The notes: generated by a model not told the origin, from the sequence alone. 64,000 nt of DNA from JAAURS01 sp044923475 (GCF_044923475.1 NZ_CP137338.1:4154001-4218000), one strand, 5' to 3'. Counted from the stretch's first letter, positions 26,586 through 36,542 are shown. A program made the numbers and translations.

Positions 26586-29369
26586 CTATGGCAACAGGTT
26601 ATCTTGGTGAGCCTTATCCAGTAGGTGTTTCAGATGTTGACCGATAATACCGACATTGGGTTCCAGTAAGATACCCAGATGATCTCCCGGCACATCGTAA
26701 ACGGCCATGCTGTCGTTGAGATAGGGTTTCCAGCCCAAATTGGGATCGAGGGACATACTTTCGTCCGCTTGAGCATCGAGCGCTCGAAACATAACCGCCT
26801 GACCCCTGTAAGGTTTTGGCGTATAAATGCGTTCTGCTCGGTCAATGATCTCGCCTATGCTCAAGTAGTCAGTAGTATGAGAGGCTGGTTGTTTGCGTGT
26901 TTTCGCTGTGCGGTACTTTACCCACAGGTTGTCGCTTAGGGCGATTGTCCTATCAGTCAATGCTGTTGCTCGATCGATAATGCGATCGGCAACATGGCGC
27001 ACGCCATGCTTGAGGATTTTTTGGACGTGGAATTGCAATCGCCGATATAGGGAGACTGGTTTGAAGGCAGAGGGCAACATGGCATCAAACAGGATTAACA
27101 ATTCGGTTTCTTGTCCTTGAGCTACTAATTGTTGCGCCACTTCAAAGGCGACGATGCCGCCAAAGGAAAACCCGCCTAAATAATAGGGACCCGTTGGCTG
27201 TACTTTCATGATTTCACTCAAGTAGTAGGCTGCGATCGCCTCCACTTGGTTCGTAGGACCATTCACGCCATCCTTAAAAAGAGCGATTAAGCCATAAATC
27301 GGCTGGTCTAACCCCAAATATGGAATTAACGGATAGTAAATGGATGCACCTTCAAACAAAAATAGGGGTGGCTTAGAACCCTGCGTTTGAAGCTCGACTA
27401 GAGAAAAGTTCAGATTTGCGACATTGCCCTGGCGGATAACCTTGGCAAGTTGCTCGATCGTCGGAGCGTTAAAGATGACGGATAGCGGTAAGCTCTGGTT
27501 TAAGTGTCGCTCGATTTCGTCAGCCAACCGAGCCACGAGCAAAGAAGTTCCACCTAAATCCATAAAATTATCGGTGGTGCCGATCGGCTTAACATTCAGC
27601 AGTCGTTCCCAGATCTTTACGAGTTTCGCTTCTAGCCCATCAATGGGCAAAACGGCTCCACTATGTGGAATCATATCGGCAATTTGCGGTGCTGGAAACG
27701 CATGCCGATCGACCTTGCCATTAGGCATCATCGGGAAACGTTCCATTGCCACAACTGCCGCTGGAATCATATATTCCGGAAGTTTTCTTTGCAGAAATGA
27801 GCGCAATGCAGGCAACTCAATGCGCTGTTGATGCTTCGGAACGATGTAGGCCACGAGGCGCTTTTCGCCAGGTACATCCTCTCGGGCCAACACGATGCCT
27901 TGCTGCACGGATGGGTACTGTTCTAGATAGGTTTCAATCTCTGGTAGCTCAATCCGAAAACCTCGAATTTTTACCTGAAAATCGATGCGACCTATGAATT
28001 CCAATGTGCCATTCGGTAAATAGCGGGCAATGTCGCCAGTTCGATAGAGCCTCGCGCCAGGGCGATCGCTAAATGGGTTAGCAATAAACCGACTGGCAGT
28101 ATGCTCCGCTAAGTTGAGATATCCCCTCGCAAGGCCTGGACCGCCAATATACATTTCGCCCATCTCACCGTCGGGTAGTGGGTTCAAGTCCTTATCTAGG
28201 ATGTAAATCTGGCTATTGGGTAGGGGGCGACCGATTGGAATTTCTGCCTCACTGGGGTTATAGCCTTCCGCCGTCGGGTCAAAAATGGTTGTTGTAACAG
28301 TAGCTTCTGTGGGTCCATAGGCATTGAGCCAGCGAGGATATTGCCCTACTAATTGCAGCCACTCTGCATAAACTGCACGAGATGCTTTTTCTCCGCCCAC
28401 AATGACTAACCTCACCGCTGGCGGTAGGCGAGCATTGAGCAATCCCAGACCGCTGACGAGTCCATGCCAAAAAGCAGTTGGGATGTTCAGCACTGTAATT
28501 CGTTCTTGCTCGATAAACTCTAGAAAGCGGCGTGTAGAGCTGATACTTTCCTCCGTTCTGAGTACGATCGTCGCACCGCTGACTAAGGTGGGAAATACTT
28601 CTTCAACGAAGATATCGAAGCTGATGCTAGAGAATTGCAGGACTCGATCGCCAGCCTGAAGGGCAAATATCTGGACGATCGCCTGACTGTGGTGAATCAT
28701 GCCTTGGTGAGCGATCGTGACCCCTTTTGGTTTGCCCGTCGAGCCTGAGGTATAGATCGCGTAAGCCAACTGCTGCGGCGTGGTCAGCATCGGCGGATTT
28801 TCAGTGCTGTAGGGTGCGATGTCATGCCAGTCAGTATCGGGGCAGATCGCGCAAGCCTCATGGTCTGGCAAAAGTTCGACTAAACGCTTCTGAGTCAAGA
28901 TGAATCGCACCTTGGCATCTCGCAACTTATAGGCGCGACGTTCGTGGGGATAGGCTGGATCGATCGGCACATAGGCTCCCCCTGCCTTCAGTACCCCTAA
29001 CAGGCAAATTACCATTTCTATGCAGCGGTTCATAGAGATGGCAATCAATTCATCGGGTTGCACGCCTCGTGCTTTGAGATAATGAGCGAGTTGGTTTGCC
29101 CGTTGATTCAGAGCATGATAGGTAATCATTTGCCCTTGAAAGGATACGGCGATCGCATCGGGGTTTTGGGCAACTTGCGCTTCAAACCACTGATGGATAC
29201 TCACGTACTCAGATTTAGGAGGTAAAGTTTGAGGCTTATGGATGCAGGAGTCACTGTGGCTGGATATTAGACCAGCAATGCAGAAATCGTAAGTACGATC
29301 GTGTAACGTAGCCTGCTGGCAAAGTAGATCTGCATTCCTACCCTTTAAAGAATTCTCAGGGGTCTTCAT
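26586..29369 (-). CDS. Stand-alone NRPS-like enzyme, adenylation-PCP-thioesterase
   Basis: A 927-residue protein. The A domain covers ~55-555: A3 YAIYTSGSTGKPKGVTIAHQ (~203-222), FDIFVEEVF, NAYGPTEATV, YRTGDIARY and the catalytic Lys in NGKVDRHAFPAP. The PCP has Ser609 in DNFMDLGGTSLL. The TE (~665-920) has Ser735 in GGFSFGG. There is no condensation, epimerisation or reductase domain. Pocket residues read by eye from the GrsA frame are D-I-E-N-V-V-A-V-T-K; the retained Asp235 points to an alpha-amino acid rather than a keto acid, but the substrate is unknown. No biosynthetic neighbours. N-terminal ~50 residues are unlike the family. Confidence 0.85.
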   Translation of the reverse strand: MKTPENSLKGRNADLLCQQATLHDRTYDFCIAGLISSHSDSCIHKPQTLPPKSEYVSIHQWFEAQVAQNPDAIAVSFQGQMITYHALNQRANQLAHYLKARGVQPDELIAISMNRCIEMVICLLGVLKAGGAYVPIDPAYPHERRAYKLRDAKVRFILTQKRLVELLPDHEACAICPDTDWHDIAPYSTENPPMLTTPQQLAYAIYTSGSTGKPKGVTIAHQGMIHHSQAIVQIFALQAGDRVLQFSSISFDIFVEEVFPTLVSGATIVLRTEESISSTRRFLEFIEQERITVLNIPTAFWHGLVSGLGLLNARLPPAVRLVIVGGEKASRAVYAEWLQLVGQYPRWLNAYGPTEATVTTTIFDPTAEGYNPSEAEIPIGRPLPNSQIYILDKDLNPLPDGEMGEMYIGGPGLARGYLNLAEHTASRFIANPFSDRPGARLYRTGDIARYLPNGTLEFIGRIDFQVKIRGFRIELPEIETYLEQYPSVQQGIVLAREDVPGEKRLVAYIVPKHQQRIELPALRSFLQRKLPEYMIPAAVVAMERFPMMPNGKVDRHAFPAPQIADMIPHSGAVLPIDGLEAKLVKIWERLLNVKPIGTTDNFMDLGGTSLLVARLADEIERHLNQSLPLSVIFNAPTIEQLAKVIRQGNVANLNFSLVELQTQGSKPPLFLFEGASIYYPLIPYLGLDQPIYGLIALFKDGVNGPTNQVEAIAAYYLSEIMKVQPTGPYYLGGFSFGGIVAFEVAQQLVAQGQETELLILFDAMLPSAFKPVSLYRRLQFHVQKILKHGVRHVADRIIDRATALTDRTIALSDNLWVKYRTAKTRKQPASHTTDYLSIGEIIDRAERIYTPKPYRGQAVMFRALDAQADESMSLDPNLGWKPYLNDSMAVYDVPGDHLGILLEPNVGIIGQHLKHLLDKAHQDNLLP

Positions 29370-29828
29370 TGATTAAAACTGAATTTAGCTAGGTATGAAC
29401 ATCATTAGCAACCAACATAAGCGTTGTATCCCCTCAATAAAATGCTGGCTCCCTTTACTTATGAGGGAAAGCCAATCATAGTCACAATGCCGTCAACTCA
29501 CAGTGTCACTTAAATTAAGGTACCCAATTTTAATTTAAGGTAAAGCTGTGAGGACAAAAAAGGCTGGGATTGATGCTGCTCAAAGGTAAGAAAATCAATG
29601 TCAAAGCGTTAACGCAACGGAATCCGTAACGTGCGACTCACCATTTTGGCGGGAATATGGACGCGCAGACTATCAACTTCTTCCCTCAGCAATCGCTCCA
29701 AATTTCGCCCTGTATTTTGCATCTCATTAATCACCACTTCAAATTGGGCGGTTGGCGGGTGTTGAGGCAAATTATTGCCAGTCTCAGTAGATTGAAAATT
29801 ACGGCTTTCCCAAGCGCCCTAAGGTAAT
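29370..29828. other. Non-coding stretch between NRPS gene and CRISPR array
   Basis: It probably holds the NRPS promoter. On the - strand about 29613-29810 is a ~65-codon open stretch ending in RVHIPAKMVSRTLRIPLR with an in-frame TAG upstream and no early start; it looks like the tail of a lost gene. No other feature was seen. Confidence 0.5.
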
Positions 29829-31508
29829 GTGCTCAACGCCCTACGGCATCAAAGGTTTCGGCACGCAGGTTGAATTGCGTGCGGTGGAAGGGGCAGCAGT
29901 CTGTGTGCTCAACGCCTTACAGCATCAAAGGTTTCGGCACATATAGATTTTCTTTATCCTTGGACTTGGGCGCATGTGCTCAACGCCTTACGGCATCAAA
30001 GGTTTCGGCACCGGCACAAACCCCGCCAGCAGATCGACAACCCGTTCGTGCTCAACGCCTTACGGCATCAAAGGTTTCGGCACATTCATACGCCGTCTGT
30101 AGCTCCAAAAATGCATCTTGTGCTCAACGCCTTACGGCATCAAAGGTTTCGGCACAGAAAGCTTGACAAAATGTTCCGCTTTCTTCTAAAAGTGCTCAAC
30201 GCCTTACGGCATCAAAGGTTTCGGCACGTCAGGCTGACCTGAAGGGATACCCTCTATTTCTGCCGTGCTCAACGCCTTACGGCATCAAAGGTTTCGGCAC
30301 AACCCGCCCTCCTCTAAGTCTGCGATTGCTTCGTCGTGCTCAACGCCTTACGGCATCAAAGGTTTCGGCACACTGACCGAGAGGATTTACCATTGCCAAC
30401 ACTAACGTGCTCAACGCCTTACGGCATCAAAGGTTTCGGCACACCACGTTTTTAGCCGACAATCCCGGCTATAGCATGTGCTCAACGCCTTACGGCATCA
30501 AAGGTTTCGGCACCCCAAAAACTTTCACATTCAAGTCAAACCCAAAGAGTGCTCAACGCCTTACGGCATCAAAGGTTTCGGCACGTATCGCCATAGTTGC
30601 CAGCATCAAACCGTCGAAGTGCTCAACGCCTTACGGCATCAAAGGTTTCGGCACGACGAAAGAGGTGAAGACATGATGCAAGCAAAAGGGTGCTCAACGC
30701 CTTACGGCATCAAAGGTTTCGGCACCAATGATTCCTGAATTAGAAAGAATGATCGCCGATGTGCTCAACGCCTTACGGCATCAAAGGTTTCGGCACTCCC
30801 AGCCCGACGCTATGACCTGCCAAGCGGCCTGGTGCTCAACGCCTTACGGCATCAAAGGTTTCGGCACGTCAAGTATCACGTCGCCAGTATTAAGCAGAAT
30901 GCCGTGCTCAACGCCTTACGGCATCAAAGGTTTCGGCACGCCCACCCTGCGGAATCACCCACCAATTCCTTCTCGTGCTCAACGCCTTACGGCATCAAAG
31001 GTTTCGGCACGAGTGGATAGTATAGTGTCATCGTCAGTAGACATAGTGCTCAACGCCTTACGGCATCAAAGGTTTCGGCACAAAATCTCACCTATTTTTG
31101 CGGTAAGACAAATATGTGCTCAACGCCTTACGGCATCAAAGGTTTCGGCACGAATTAGGGTTCCCGAGTCTGTCGTAATGGAGCCTGTGCTCAACGCCTT
31201 ACGGCATCAAAGGTTTCGGCACATATTGCCCCGCTGCCAGTCCACCGGAGCCAGCGCTCGTGCTCAACGCCTTACGGCATCAAAGGTTTCGGCACTTTTC
31301 CTCAATGGATAATGGGCGGTCTCCAAATGGTGCTCAACGCCTTACGGCATCAAAGGTTTCGGCACGACTGCTTCCTCTACAGCATTCCCGGTTGCTTTTG
31401 CGTGCTCAACGCCTTACGGCATCAAAGGTTTCGGCACATGGTAAATTACAAAACGAATATCTTCAATACCTAGTGCTCAACGCCTTACGGCATCAAAGGT
31501 TTCGGCAC
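29829..31508 (-). CRISPR. CRISPR array, 24 repeats of 36 bp, 23 spacers
   Basis: Repeats start at 29829, 29905, 29976, 30048, 30120, 30192, 30265, 30336, 30407, 30478, 30549, 30619, 30690, 30761, 30832, 30904, 30975, 31046, 31116, 31187, 31260, 31330, 31402 and 31473. Read on +, each begins GTGCTCAACGCC and ends GGTTTCGGCAC. Spacers are 34-40 bp, mostly 35, and all differ by eye. Repeats 1 (CCCTACGG) and 2 (TTACAGC) are variant, so the old end is at the left and the leader lies at the right, next to cas2. The crRNA strand is therefore inferred to be -. The repeat holds a short GCC-TTAC-GGC dyad and terminal GTGC/GCAC. Confidence 0.97.
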
Positions 31509-31766
31509 GGCAGTCGCTAGGACCCTTGCGGGGCAAGGCTCCAGAAACAACCTTGCAAGCAGGATAGAAAAAAACTTCTGCAACAGGAAAACAGTTATAA
31601 AGTTGTATGACACATTATCCTGAAACATAAGCACCATAGGCATTTTAACATCTTGCGAGCACCTTTCTACCCCTGCAAAAGCTAGAATCGCTTACACCAT
31701 AAAGCTTATAGCCTGCTAGTGCTAGTCCTTCCCGCTCACAACCAGCCCACCCTGCAACACCAGCTC
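31509..31766 (-). promoter_or_regulatory. Probable CRISPR leader between array and cas2
   Basis: 258 bp without an ORF, AT-richer than its surroundings, between the conserved-repeat end of the array and the 3' end of cas2. Leader status follows from repeat degeneracy at the opposite end. No specific motif was identified. Confidence 0.6.
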
Positions 31767-32060
31767 TCAGAGAATCCTGAAAGACTCCAGCTCAGTCGGC
31801 CACGTTTCAGGACGGTTGCAAGCCACCACCCTTTGCACACAGCGATCGCATATTCCCGCAATCAACAAACTATCCTCCTGCGTCAAAATCTTCTCCAACT
31901 CCCAGCGCAAGCGTTCCCGCTCCCGTTGAGACAACACGCATCTAAAAATCGACAACTGCAAAGACTCCCCATAGCCCTGCAAAAACTTATACGCCTTCCG
32001 CCAGCGCTTTGGTTCGCGGATATCGTAACAAATCAGATACCAATTTTTTGCCTGAGCCAT
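31767..32060 (-). CDS. cas2: CRISPR adaptation endoribonuclease-like Cas2
   Basis: A 97-residue Cas2 with a ferredoxin-like fold: WYLICYDIREPKRWRKAYKFL holds the conserved Asp after beta-1, followed by GYGESLQLSIFRCVL and a C-terminal strand region. Cas2 bridges Cas1 dimers for spacer integration. It starts 9 nt after the cas4-cas1 stop and is the cas gene nearest the array. Confidence 0.93.
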   Translation of the reverse strand: MAQAKNWYLICYDIREPKRWRKAYKFLQGYGESLQLSIFRCVLSQRERERLRWELEKILTQEDSLLIAGICDRCVQRVVACNRPETWPTELESFRIL

Positions 32061-32069
32061 AAATTCCCC

Positions 32070-33728
32070 CTACCGTACAACCAACTTCGCAAACAACCCA
32101 CCTTCCCCCATCCATTCCTTCTCCAAAAGCCGCACCTCCAGCTCAAACAACCTGCGGTAAGACAGCGAATAGCCCAAAATCGGATGCTTCCAACTTTCAT
32201 CCTTACGGCGCTCGTAAAGCCCAATAAACTTACGAATTCCCTCATTGCTCAGCCATACCTGCTGCCCCCGCACCTCAAAATCCTCATCCGCATCCCACTG
32301 CCCGCGATTAATCGAAGCCACAATCGTCATATCCACCAACGGCACCCTAAAAATTTCCATCAAATCCAACGCCAGCGGCGACGCTTGAGTCCTCGGCTGA
32401 TGGTAAAACCCCAAAGCAGGCTCCAACCCCACCGTCAAAATCGCATTCATCACATCCTTCAACAGCAGCGCATAACCAAACCCCAACAACGCATTAAACC
32501 GATCCTTCGGCGGACGACGATTGCGATCGTTAAAATGCAGCAACACAGGCGCATCCTTAGAAACTAGATGAGATAACACCCCAAAATAAATCGCCGCCAA
32601 CTTCCCCTCCACCCCCAGAAGCGAAGGCAGAGAATCCGCATACTTCACCTGCTTCAAAAGCGCCTGCATTTGGGCGATCGCCTCCACCAATTCCTCGCAG
32701 CGATTGCCCCGCTGCCCCCGCATCAAAAACTTCCGCTGACTTTGCCCGCGACACTGCACCAACTGTTTCGCCATCGTCAAGCAAAACGCCGGGTCGCTCA
32801 AAGCCCCATACTGCCTAATCCGGCGCTGAATGCTGCCCTGGCGTTGGTCAAAACTGCCAATATAGCGCCCACCCCCAGACACCAGATGCACCCCCACCTC
32901 ATACTCCTTACAGAAATACAGCGCCTGGGTTGAAATCTGAGAATAGCTGTGCAGTACCACCTGAGACACCTGCCGAATTGCCATCTTCTCCACAGGCTTA
33001 CCCTTCCGACCCACCTTCAATTGGTCGCCCGATCGTCCCACACAACTCCCAGGCTCCAAAACATGCAACACCTCCCGCTCATCGTCCGCCGGAAACAATC
33101 GAATCGGCTGCCACTCGCGATCGTGGGCCAGCCGCGCCTCCTCCGGCAAACAAACCGGAGCCAAAGAGCATCGCGCACACAGGCGTTCGTTTTCCGTCAC
33201 CGGAGGCCGGAAATTGGAAGTTCTTAGCTCCCTAGCACGGGCAATTGCATCCTGTACCGCCTGTCGCCCTGCATCATCTAACGGCACATGCACCAAAACA
33301 TTATCGGCATGGTAGCGAATGCGGCCTTCACCGATCTGGATACCCAGCGCAGATTCCAACAGACATGCATAGGAAAGGATTTGGAGGCGATCGCTTTCCC
33401 AAGCCTGCGGTTGATTTTGCTCGTCCCGATGGCAGCGTCCCCGCTTATGCTCGTAGGGAATCGTCTGTCCATCGCGGGTACGCAGCGCATCTACCCGACC
33501 GCGCAGACCCAGTTCGGGGCTTTCTAGAAAGAGTTCTTCCCAATCTTCCTCTTCTTGTTTTTCTAGCTCCGCATGGAGCCTACGCCCTGCGAAGACAGCA
33601 GCATCTTGGGTATAAAGTTCTTCAACTTCTTCGAGGTAGAACAATCTCTCACAATAGGCCAGTGCGTGGAGCGCAGACACTCGAATCGTATTTTGCGTTT
33701 GGGCAGGGGATTGTAGAAGGGTAGACAT
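32070..33728 (-). CDS. Cas4-Cas1 fusion protein
   Basis: A 552-residue fusion. Residues ~15-205 are Cas4: first iron-sulfur Cys in AYCERLFYLEEVE, nuclease motifs LRGRVDAL, IPYEHKRG and QILSYACLL, and the C-terminal Cys cluster CARCSLAPVC. Residues ~215-550 are Cas1: Glu in GVEGKLAAIYFGVL, His in GFYHQPRTQASPLALDLMEI with the downstream acidic metal ligands. Cas4 trims and orients prespacers, Cas1 integrates them. Both catalytic sets appear intact. Such fusions are known in subtype I-G and in some MYXAN-type I-B loci. Confidence 0.93.
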   Translation of the reverse strand: MSTLLQSPAQTQNTIRVSALHALAYCERLFYLEEVEELYTQDAAVFAGRRLHAELEKQEEEDWEELFLESPELGLRGRVDALRTRDGQTIPYEHKRGRCHRDEQNQPQAWESDRLQILSYACLLESALGIQIGEGRIRYHADNVLVHVPLDDAGRQAVQDAIARARELRTSNFRPPVTENERLCARCSLAPVCLPEEARLAHDREWQPIRLFPADDEREVLHVLEPGSCVGRSGDQLKVGRKGKPVEKMAIRQVSQVVLHSYSQISTQALYFCKEYEVGVHLVSGGGRYIGSFDQRQGSIQRRIRQYGALSDPAFCLTMAKQLVQCRGQSQRKFLMRGQRGNRCEELVEAIAQMQALLKQVKYADSLPSLLGVEGKLAAIYFGVLSHLVSKDAPVLLHFNDRNRRPPKDRFNALLGFGYALLLKDVMNAILTVGLEPALGFYHQPRTQASPLALDLMEIFRVPLVDMTIVASINRGQWDADEDFEVRGQQVWLSNEGIRKFIGLYERRKDESWKHPILGYSLSYRRLFELEVRLLEKEWMGEGGLFAKLVVR

Positions 33729-33817
33729 TTTGCTTTATGCTGATTGACTTCTGCATCAATCTGGCATGGGTACCCTGCAAAAACGCTTCCGGGTTGGAGG
33801 GAGTCTTCAGAATTTTT

Positions 33818-34360
33818 TTATCGTTCGTATCGTCGAAGAAAATCGGCTTGTAGCTCGCGTAATTCTACGATTCCAGTCGTGTTTGCAGCCACTTGCTCGG
33901 CGTTTGCGGCAATCTGCCTCCCATTAGCAGCGATCATCTCAGAGATTTCAGTGAACCGTTCAGTATTAGCGGCAATCTGCTTGCCATTAGCAGCAACTAT
34001 CTCAGAGATTTCAGCAATCCGTCCGGCGTTAGCGGCAGCTATCTCGGAGATTTCAGCAATCCGTCCGGCGTTTGTGGCAGCTATCTCAGAGACTTCAGCA
34101 ATCCGTCCGGCATTAGCGGCAGCTATCTCAGAGATTTCAGCAATCCGTCCGGCGTTTGTGGCAGCTATCTCAGAGATTTCAGTAATCCGTTCGGCGTTAG
34201 CGGCAATTTGTTGAGAGTTTACAACTTGTTGCTGAGCGGTTGCTGCTTGCTGCTGAGCGGTTGCTGCTTGCTGCTGAGCAACCATTCGTAATATTGCACG
34301 AATTTCGTTAAACTCTTCTGCATGCTGAGCCACTGATGCTTCGAGTTCTGCCTGAGTCAT
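33818..34360 (-). CDS. Coiled-coil protein of 14-residue tandem repeats
   Basis: A 180-residue protein. After a short start (MTQAELEASVAQHAEEFNEI) come QQQAATA heptads, then at least five near-identical 14-residue units of the form IAEISEIAAANAGR, and a tail ELQADFLRRYER. Fourteen residues equal two heptads with Ile at regular core positions, so a long parallel coiled coil is expected. The DNA is a 42-bp tandem repeat (~33950-34200). It lies in the cas operon strand and order, 89 nt upstream of cas4-cas1, but similar proteins occur widely in cyanobacteria away from CRISPR. Function unknown. Confidence 0.7.
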   Translation of the reverse strand: MTQAELEASVAQHAEEFNEIRAILRMVAQQQAATAQQQAATAQQQVVNSQQIAANAERITEISEIAATNAGRIAEISEIAAANAGRIAEVSEIAATNAGRIAEISEIAAANAGRIAEISEIVAANGKQIAANTERFTEISEMIAANGRQIAANAEQVAANTTGIVELRELQADFLRRYER

Positions 34361-34385
34361 GATTGTCTATAGGGGAAAAATGATA

Positions 34386-35699
34386 CTTAGGATCGAGGAT
34401 TAAATAACCTCCAGAATATAGGAAGCGTGATAGCTTGAAGATCCTTTCCTTATCTGTTTTTAGATGAATCCCTACCCCTTCGCTATTGAGCAGCAAATGC
34501 AACGGCTTTACAAGTCCTTAAATCAAAAGGATCGTCGTCGTTATGGGGCCATCGAAGCTGCGAAACTGGGATGGGGTGGAATATCGTACATTAGCGCTCT
34601 GTTTGGGTGTGATTATTACACGATTCGATTGGGGCTATCAGAGTTAGATGATTTAGTGGCCATGAATCAGGCGGGGATTCGGGCAAAAGGCGGGGGACGC
34701 AAATCAGCCTTTGAGACCGTCGAGGGACTGGATGAAGTCTTTATTGAGGGGCTAGAGGCGCACACCGCAGGGTCGCCGATGGATGAGGGGCAGAAATGGA
34801 CAAATCTCAAGCGTCAAGAGATTGCTCAGTTGATCGAAGTTGACGGAAAAGCCATCAGCGTTACCCTCGTTGACCAATTGCTTAAAAAGCATCATTATCG
34901 CAAACGCAAAGCTCAGAAACGACTGTCTACAGGAGAAACCGCCCATCGTAACGAACAGTTTGAAAACATCAGGAATCTTAGAAAAACCTATCAAGACTCA
35001 GGTCATCCGGTTTTAAGCATGGACACTAAAAAAAAGAGTTGATTGGACTCCTGTATCGAGAGGGTCGTTTGTATACCCAACAAGAGATTCAGGTGCTTGA
35101 CCATGATTGGCCATCCCTGGCAGAGGGGGTTGCCATTCCCCATGGACTATACGACTTAGACCTGAACATCGGCTATGTGCAGATTGGGGTCAGTCATGAC
35201 ACGGGAGAGTTTGCCTGTGACTCGATTCGCTACTGGTGGAATCATTACGGTTCCATGGAGTATCCGAAGGCCAGTTCTATTTTGATCCTCTGTGATGGAG
35301 GCGGGTCTAACAGTTCACGCCACTATCTGTTTAAGCAAGATTTACAGACATTGGTCAATGAATTGGGGATTGAGATTCGCATTGCCCACTATCCACCGTA
35401 TACCTCAAAACACAATCCCATTGAGCATCGTCTGTTCCCTCATCTGACACGGGTGTGTGAAGGTGTCATTTTTGAGTCGGTGGAAACTGTTAAAGATTTG
35501 ATGGGTAAAGCCAAGACGAAAACGGGTCTGAAGGTCTTGGCGACGGTATTAGATAAGGTGTATCAAACGGGGCGAAAAGTCACCCAGGCGTTTAAGGAAT
35601 CAATGGAAATCGTTTTTGATGCTTACCTGCCAAAATGGAATTACACCGCCAAGCCTCAAAAAGCTTAATTCTGGAGGTTATTTAATCCACGATCCTAAG
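34386..35699 (+). mobile_element. ISAzo13-like insertion sequence
   Basis: The ends are 32-bp terminal inverted repeats, 34386-34417 (CTTAGGATCGAGG...CCAGAAT) and 35668-35699, with one mismatch. Length is 1314 bp. It encodes one transposase in two frames. I saw no clear target-site duplication. It separates cas5 from the coiled-coil/cas4-cas1/cas2 genes. Confidence 0.88.
34464..35668 (+). CDS. ISAzo13-family transposase, two frames joined by a -1 slip at A8-G
   Basis: The first frame (34464-35042, 192 residues) starts MNPYPFAIEQQMQRLY and holds an HTH region (KDRRRYGAIEAAKLGWGG). It ends at SMDTKKKS. The second frame (to 35668, 209 residues) continues ELIGLLYREGRLY, with the DDE-type region LILCDGGGSNSSRHYLF and SKHNPIEHRLFPH. 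At 35028-35036 eight A's then G contain the classic slippery heptamer A-AAA-AAG in phase; a -1 slip restores DTKKKELIG, the family sequence. So it is probably programmed frameshifting rather than damage. Confidence 0.8.
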
Positions 35700-35828
35700 C
35701 TCTGATAGATTATAGAGCGGTCGATGCATCGCATCAAGGCAAATGAGATCTAGAGAAGATGCGATCGCCCTTGGGTGGGGGAATGGTGGGGCGATCGCTC
35801 TCCAATTAGGACTTCAAATCATGAGGAT

Positions 35829-36542
35829 CTATGCAGAGATTGGCTCAGGCTCTTTGGGAGACCACGTCCAAGCTAGGATTGGTGGCTCAATAGATGGTGA
35901 GGCGATCGGGGCAAATAGATAGCTCGTGGTTTTGCTGTTATCAAGGCGATCGATGCCGACTGTCAAGCGTTGCGATCTCTTACGGGGTGCTGAATCAATT
36001 TCCATCTTTTCATACCAGTGAGTTAACGGCGGGCTGTCGATAATATCAATGCGATCGAAGAGAAAATTGTTATCCCCAGCAAAGGGTAGACCATAGCGGC
36101 GATCATTTAGCTCACCTCGCAAACCCTGCCGGATGCGATCGAATAAGCCCTCAAATTCTTGAATACCGATAATCATATCCAGTCCAACCAGTAACTCTCT
36201 TCGCACGGGAACAATCCAAAATTTTGCACCTTTGGTTAGAGGCTTCAAGGTCTCTTTACCAGAATTGCCAACTGGATAACTATGAAGCTGCTGATAAAGA
36301 GTACATACTTCAATTTCTGAGCCATCAACTGCACCGATCGCTAGCTGCAAATGGGGAATATCTTCACGAATCTGGGTTGTTGGTTTATCCAGCCCAGTAC
36401 GCATTTCAATTCCTGCAAGATTTAGAACCAAGCCCAAAGCAGCAGATGGTGGCATAATCGGCATCGTCGAGCGATACACGCCAGCCTGAAAACCGCGATA
36501 GGCAGCAAAGGGCGCACGAATACGCAACCACATACAATTCAT
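35829..36542 (-). CDS. cas5: Cascade subunit Cas5 (Cmx5/DevS-like)
   Basis: A 237-residue Cas5. The N terminus MWLRIRAPFAAYRGFQAGVY then MPIMPPSAALGLVLNLAG is the MYXAN-type Cas5 signature (crRNA 5'-handle binding RAMP). It starts at ATG 36542 or 36533, 9-18 nt after the cas7 stop. Its C-terminal half includes GLDMIIGIQEF and YGLPFAGDNNFLFDRI. Identity as DevS/Cmx5 is from pattern recall. Confidence 0.88.
   Translation of the reverse strand: MNCMWLRIRAPFAAYRGFQAGVYRSTMPIMPPSAALGLVLNLAGIEMRTGLDKPTTQIREDIPHLQLAIGAVDGSEIEVCTLYQQLHSYPVGNSGKETLKPLTKGAKFWIVPVRRELLVGLDMIIGIQEFEGLFDRIRQGLRGELNDRRYGLPFAGDNNFLFDRIDIIDSPPLTHWYEKMEIDSAPRKRSQRLTVGIDRLDNSKTTSYLFAPIASPSIEPPILAWTWSPKEPEPISA

Noticed and set aside
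29870..31520. Several ORFs of 60-194 codons across the CRISPR array, rich in LNALRHQRFRH and CSTPYGIKGFG
   Set aside because: They are repeat translations of the CRISPR units and do not represent genes.
31719..32567. 282-codon ORF on + with Pro/Leu/Gln-rich sequence
   Set aside because: It is antisense to cas2 and cas4-cas1, has no family similarity, and its composition mirrors the opposite strand.
32930..33724. Overlapping + strand ORFs (up to 159 codons)
   Set aside because: Antisense shadows of the Cas4 half of the fusion gene.
33893..34291. 132-codon + ORF with repeated SGVSGSYLRDFSNP
   Set aside because: It is the antisense reading of the 42-bp tandem repeat in the coiled-coil gene.
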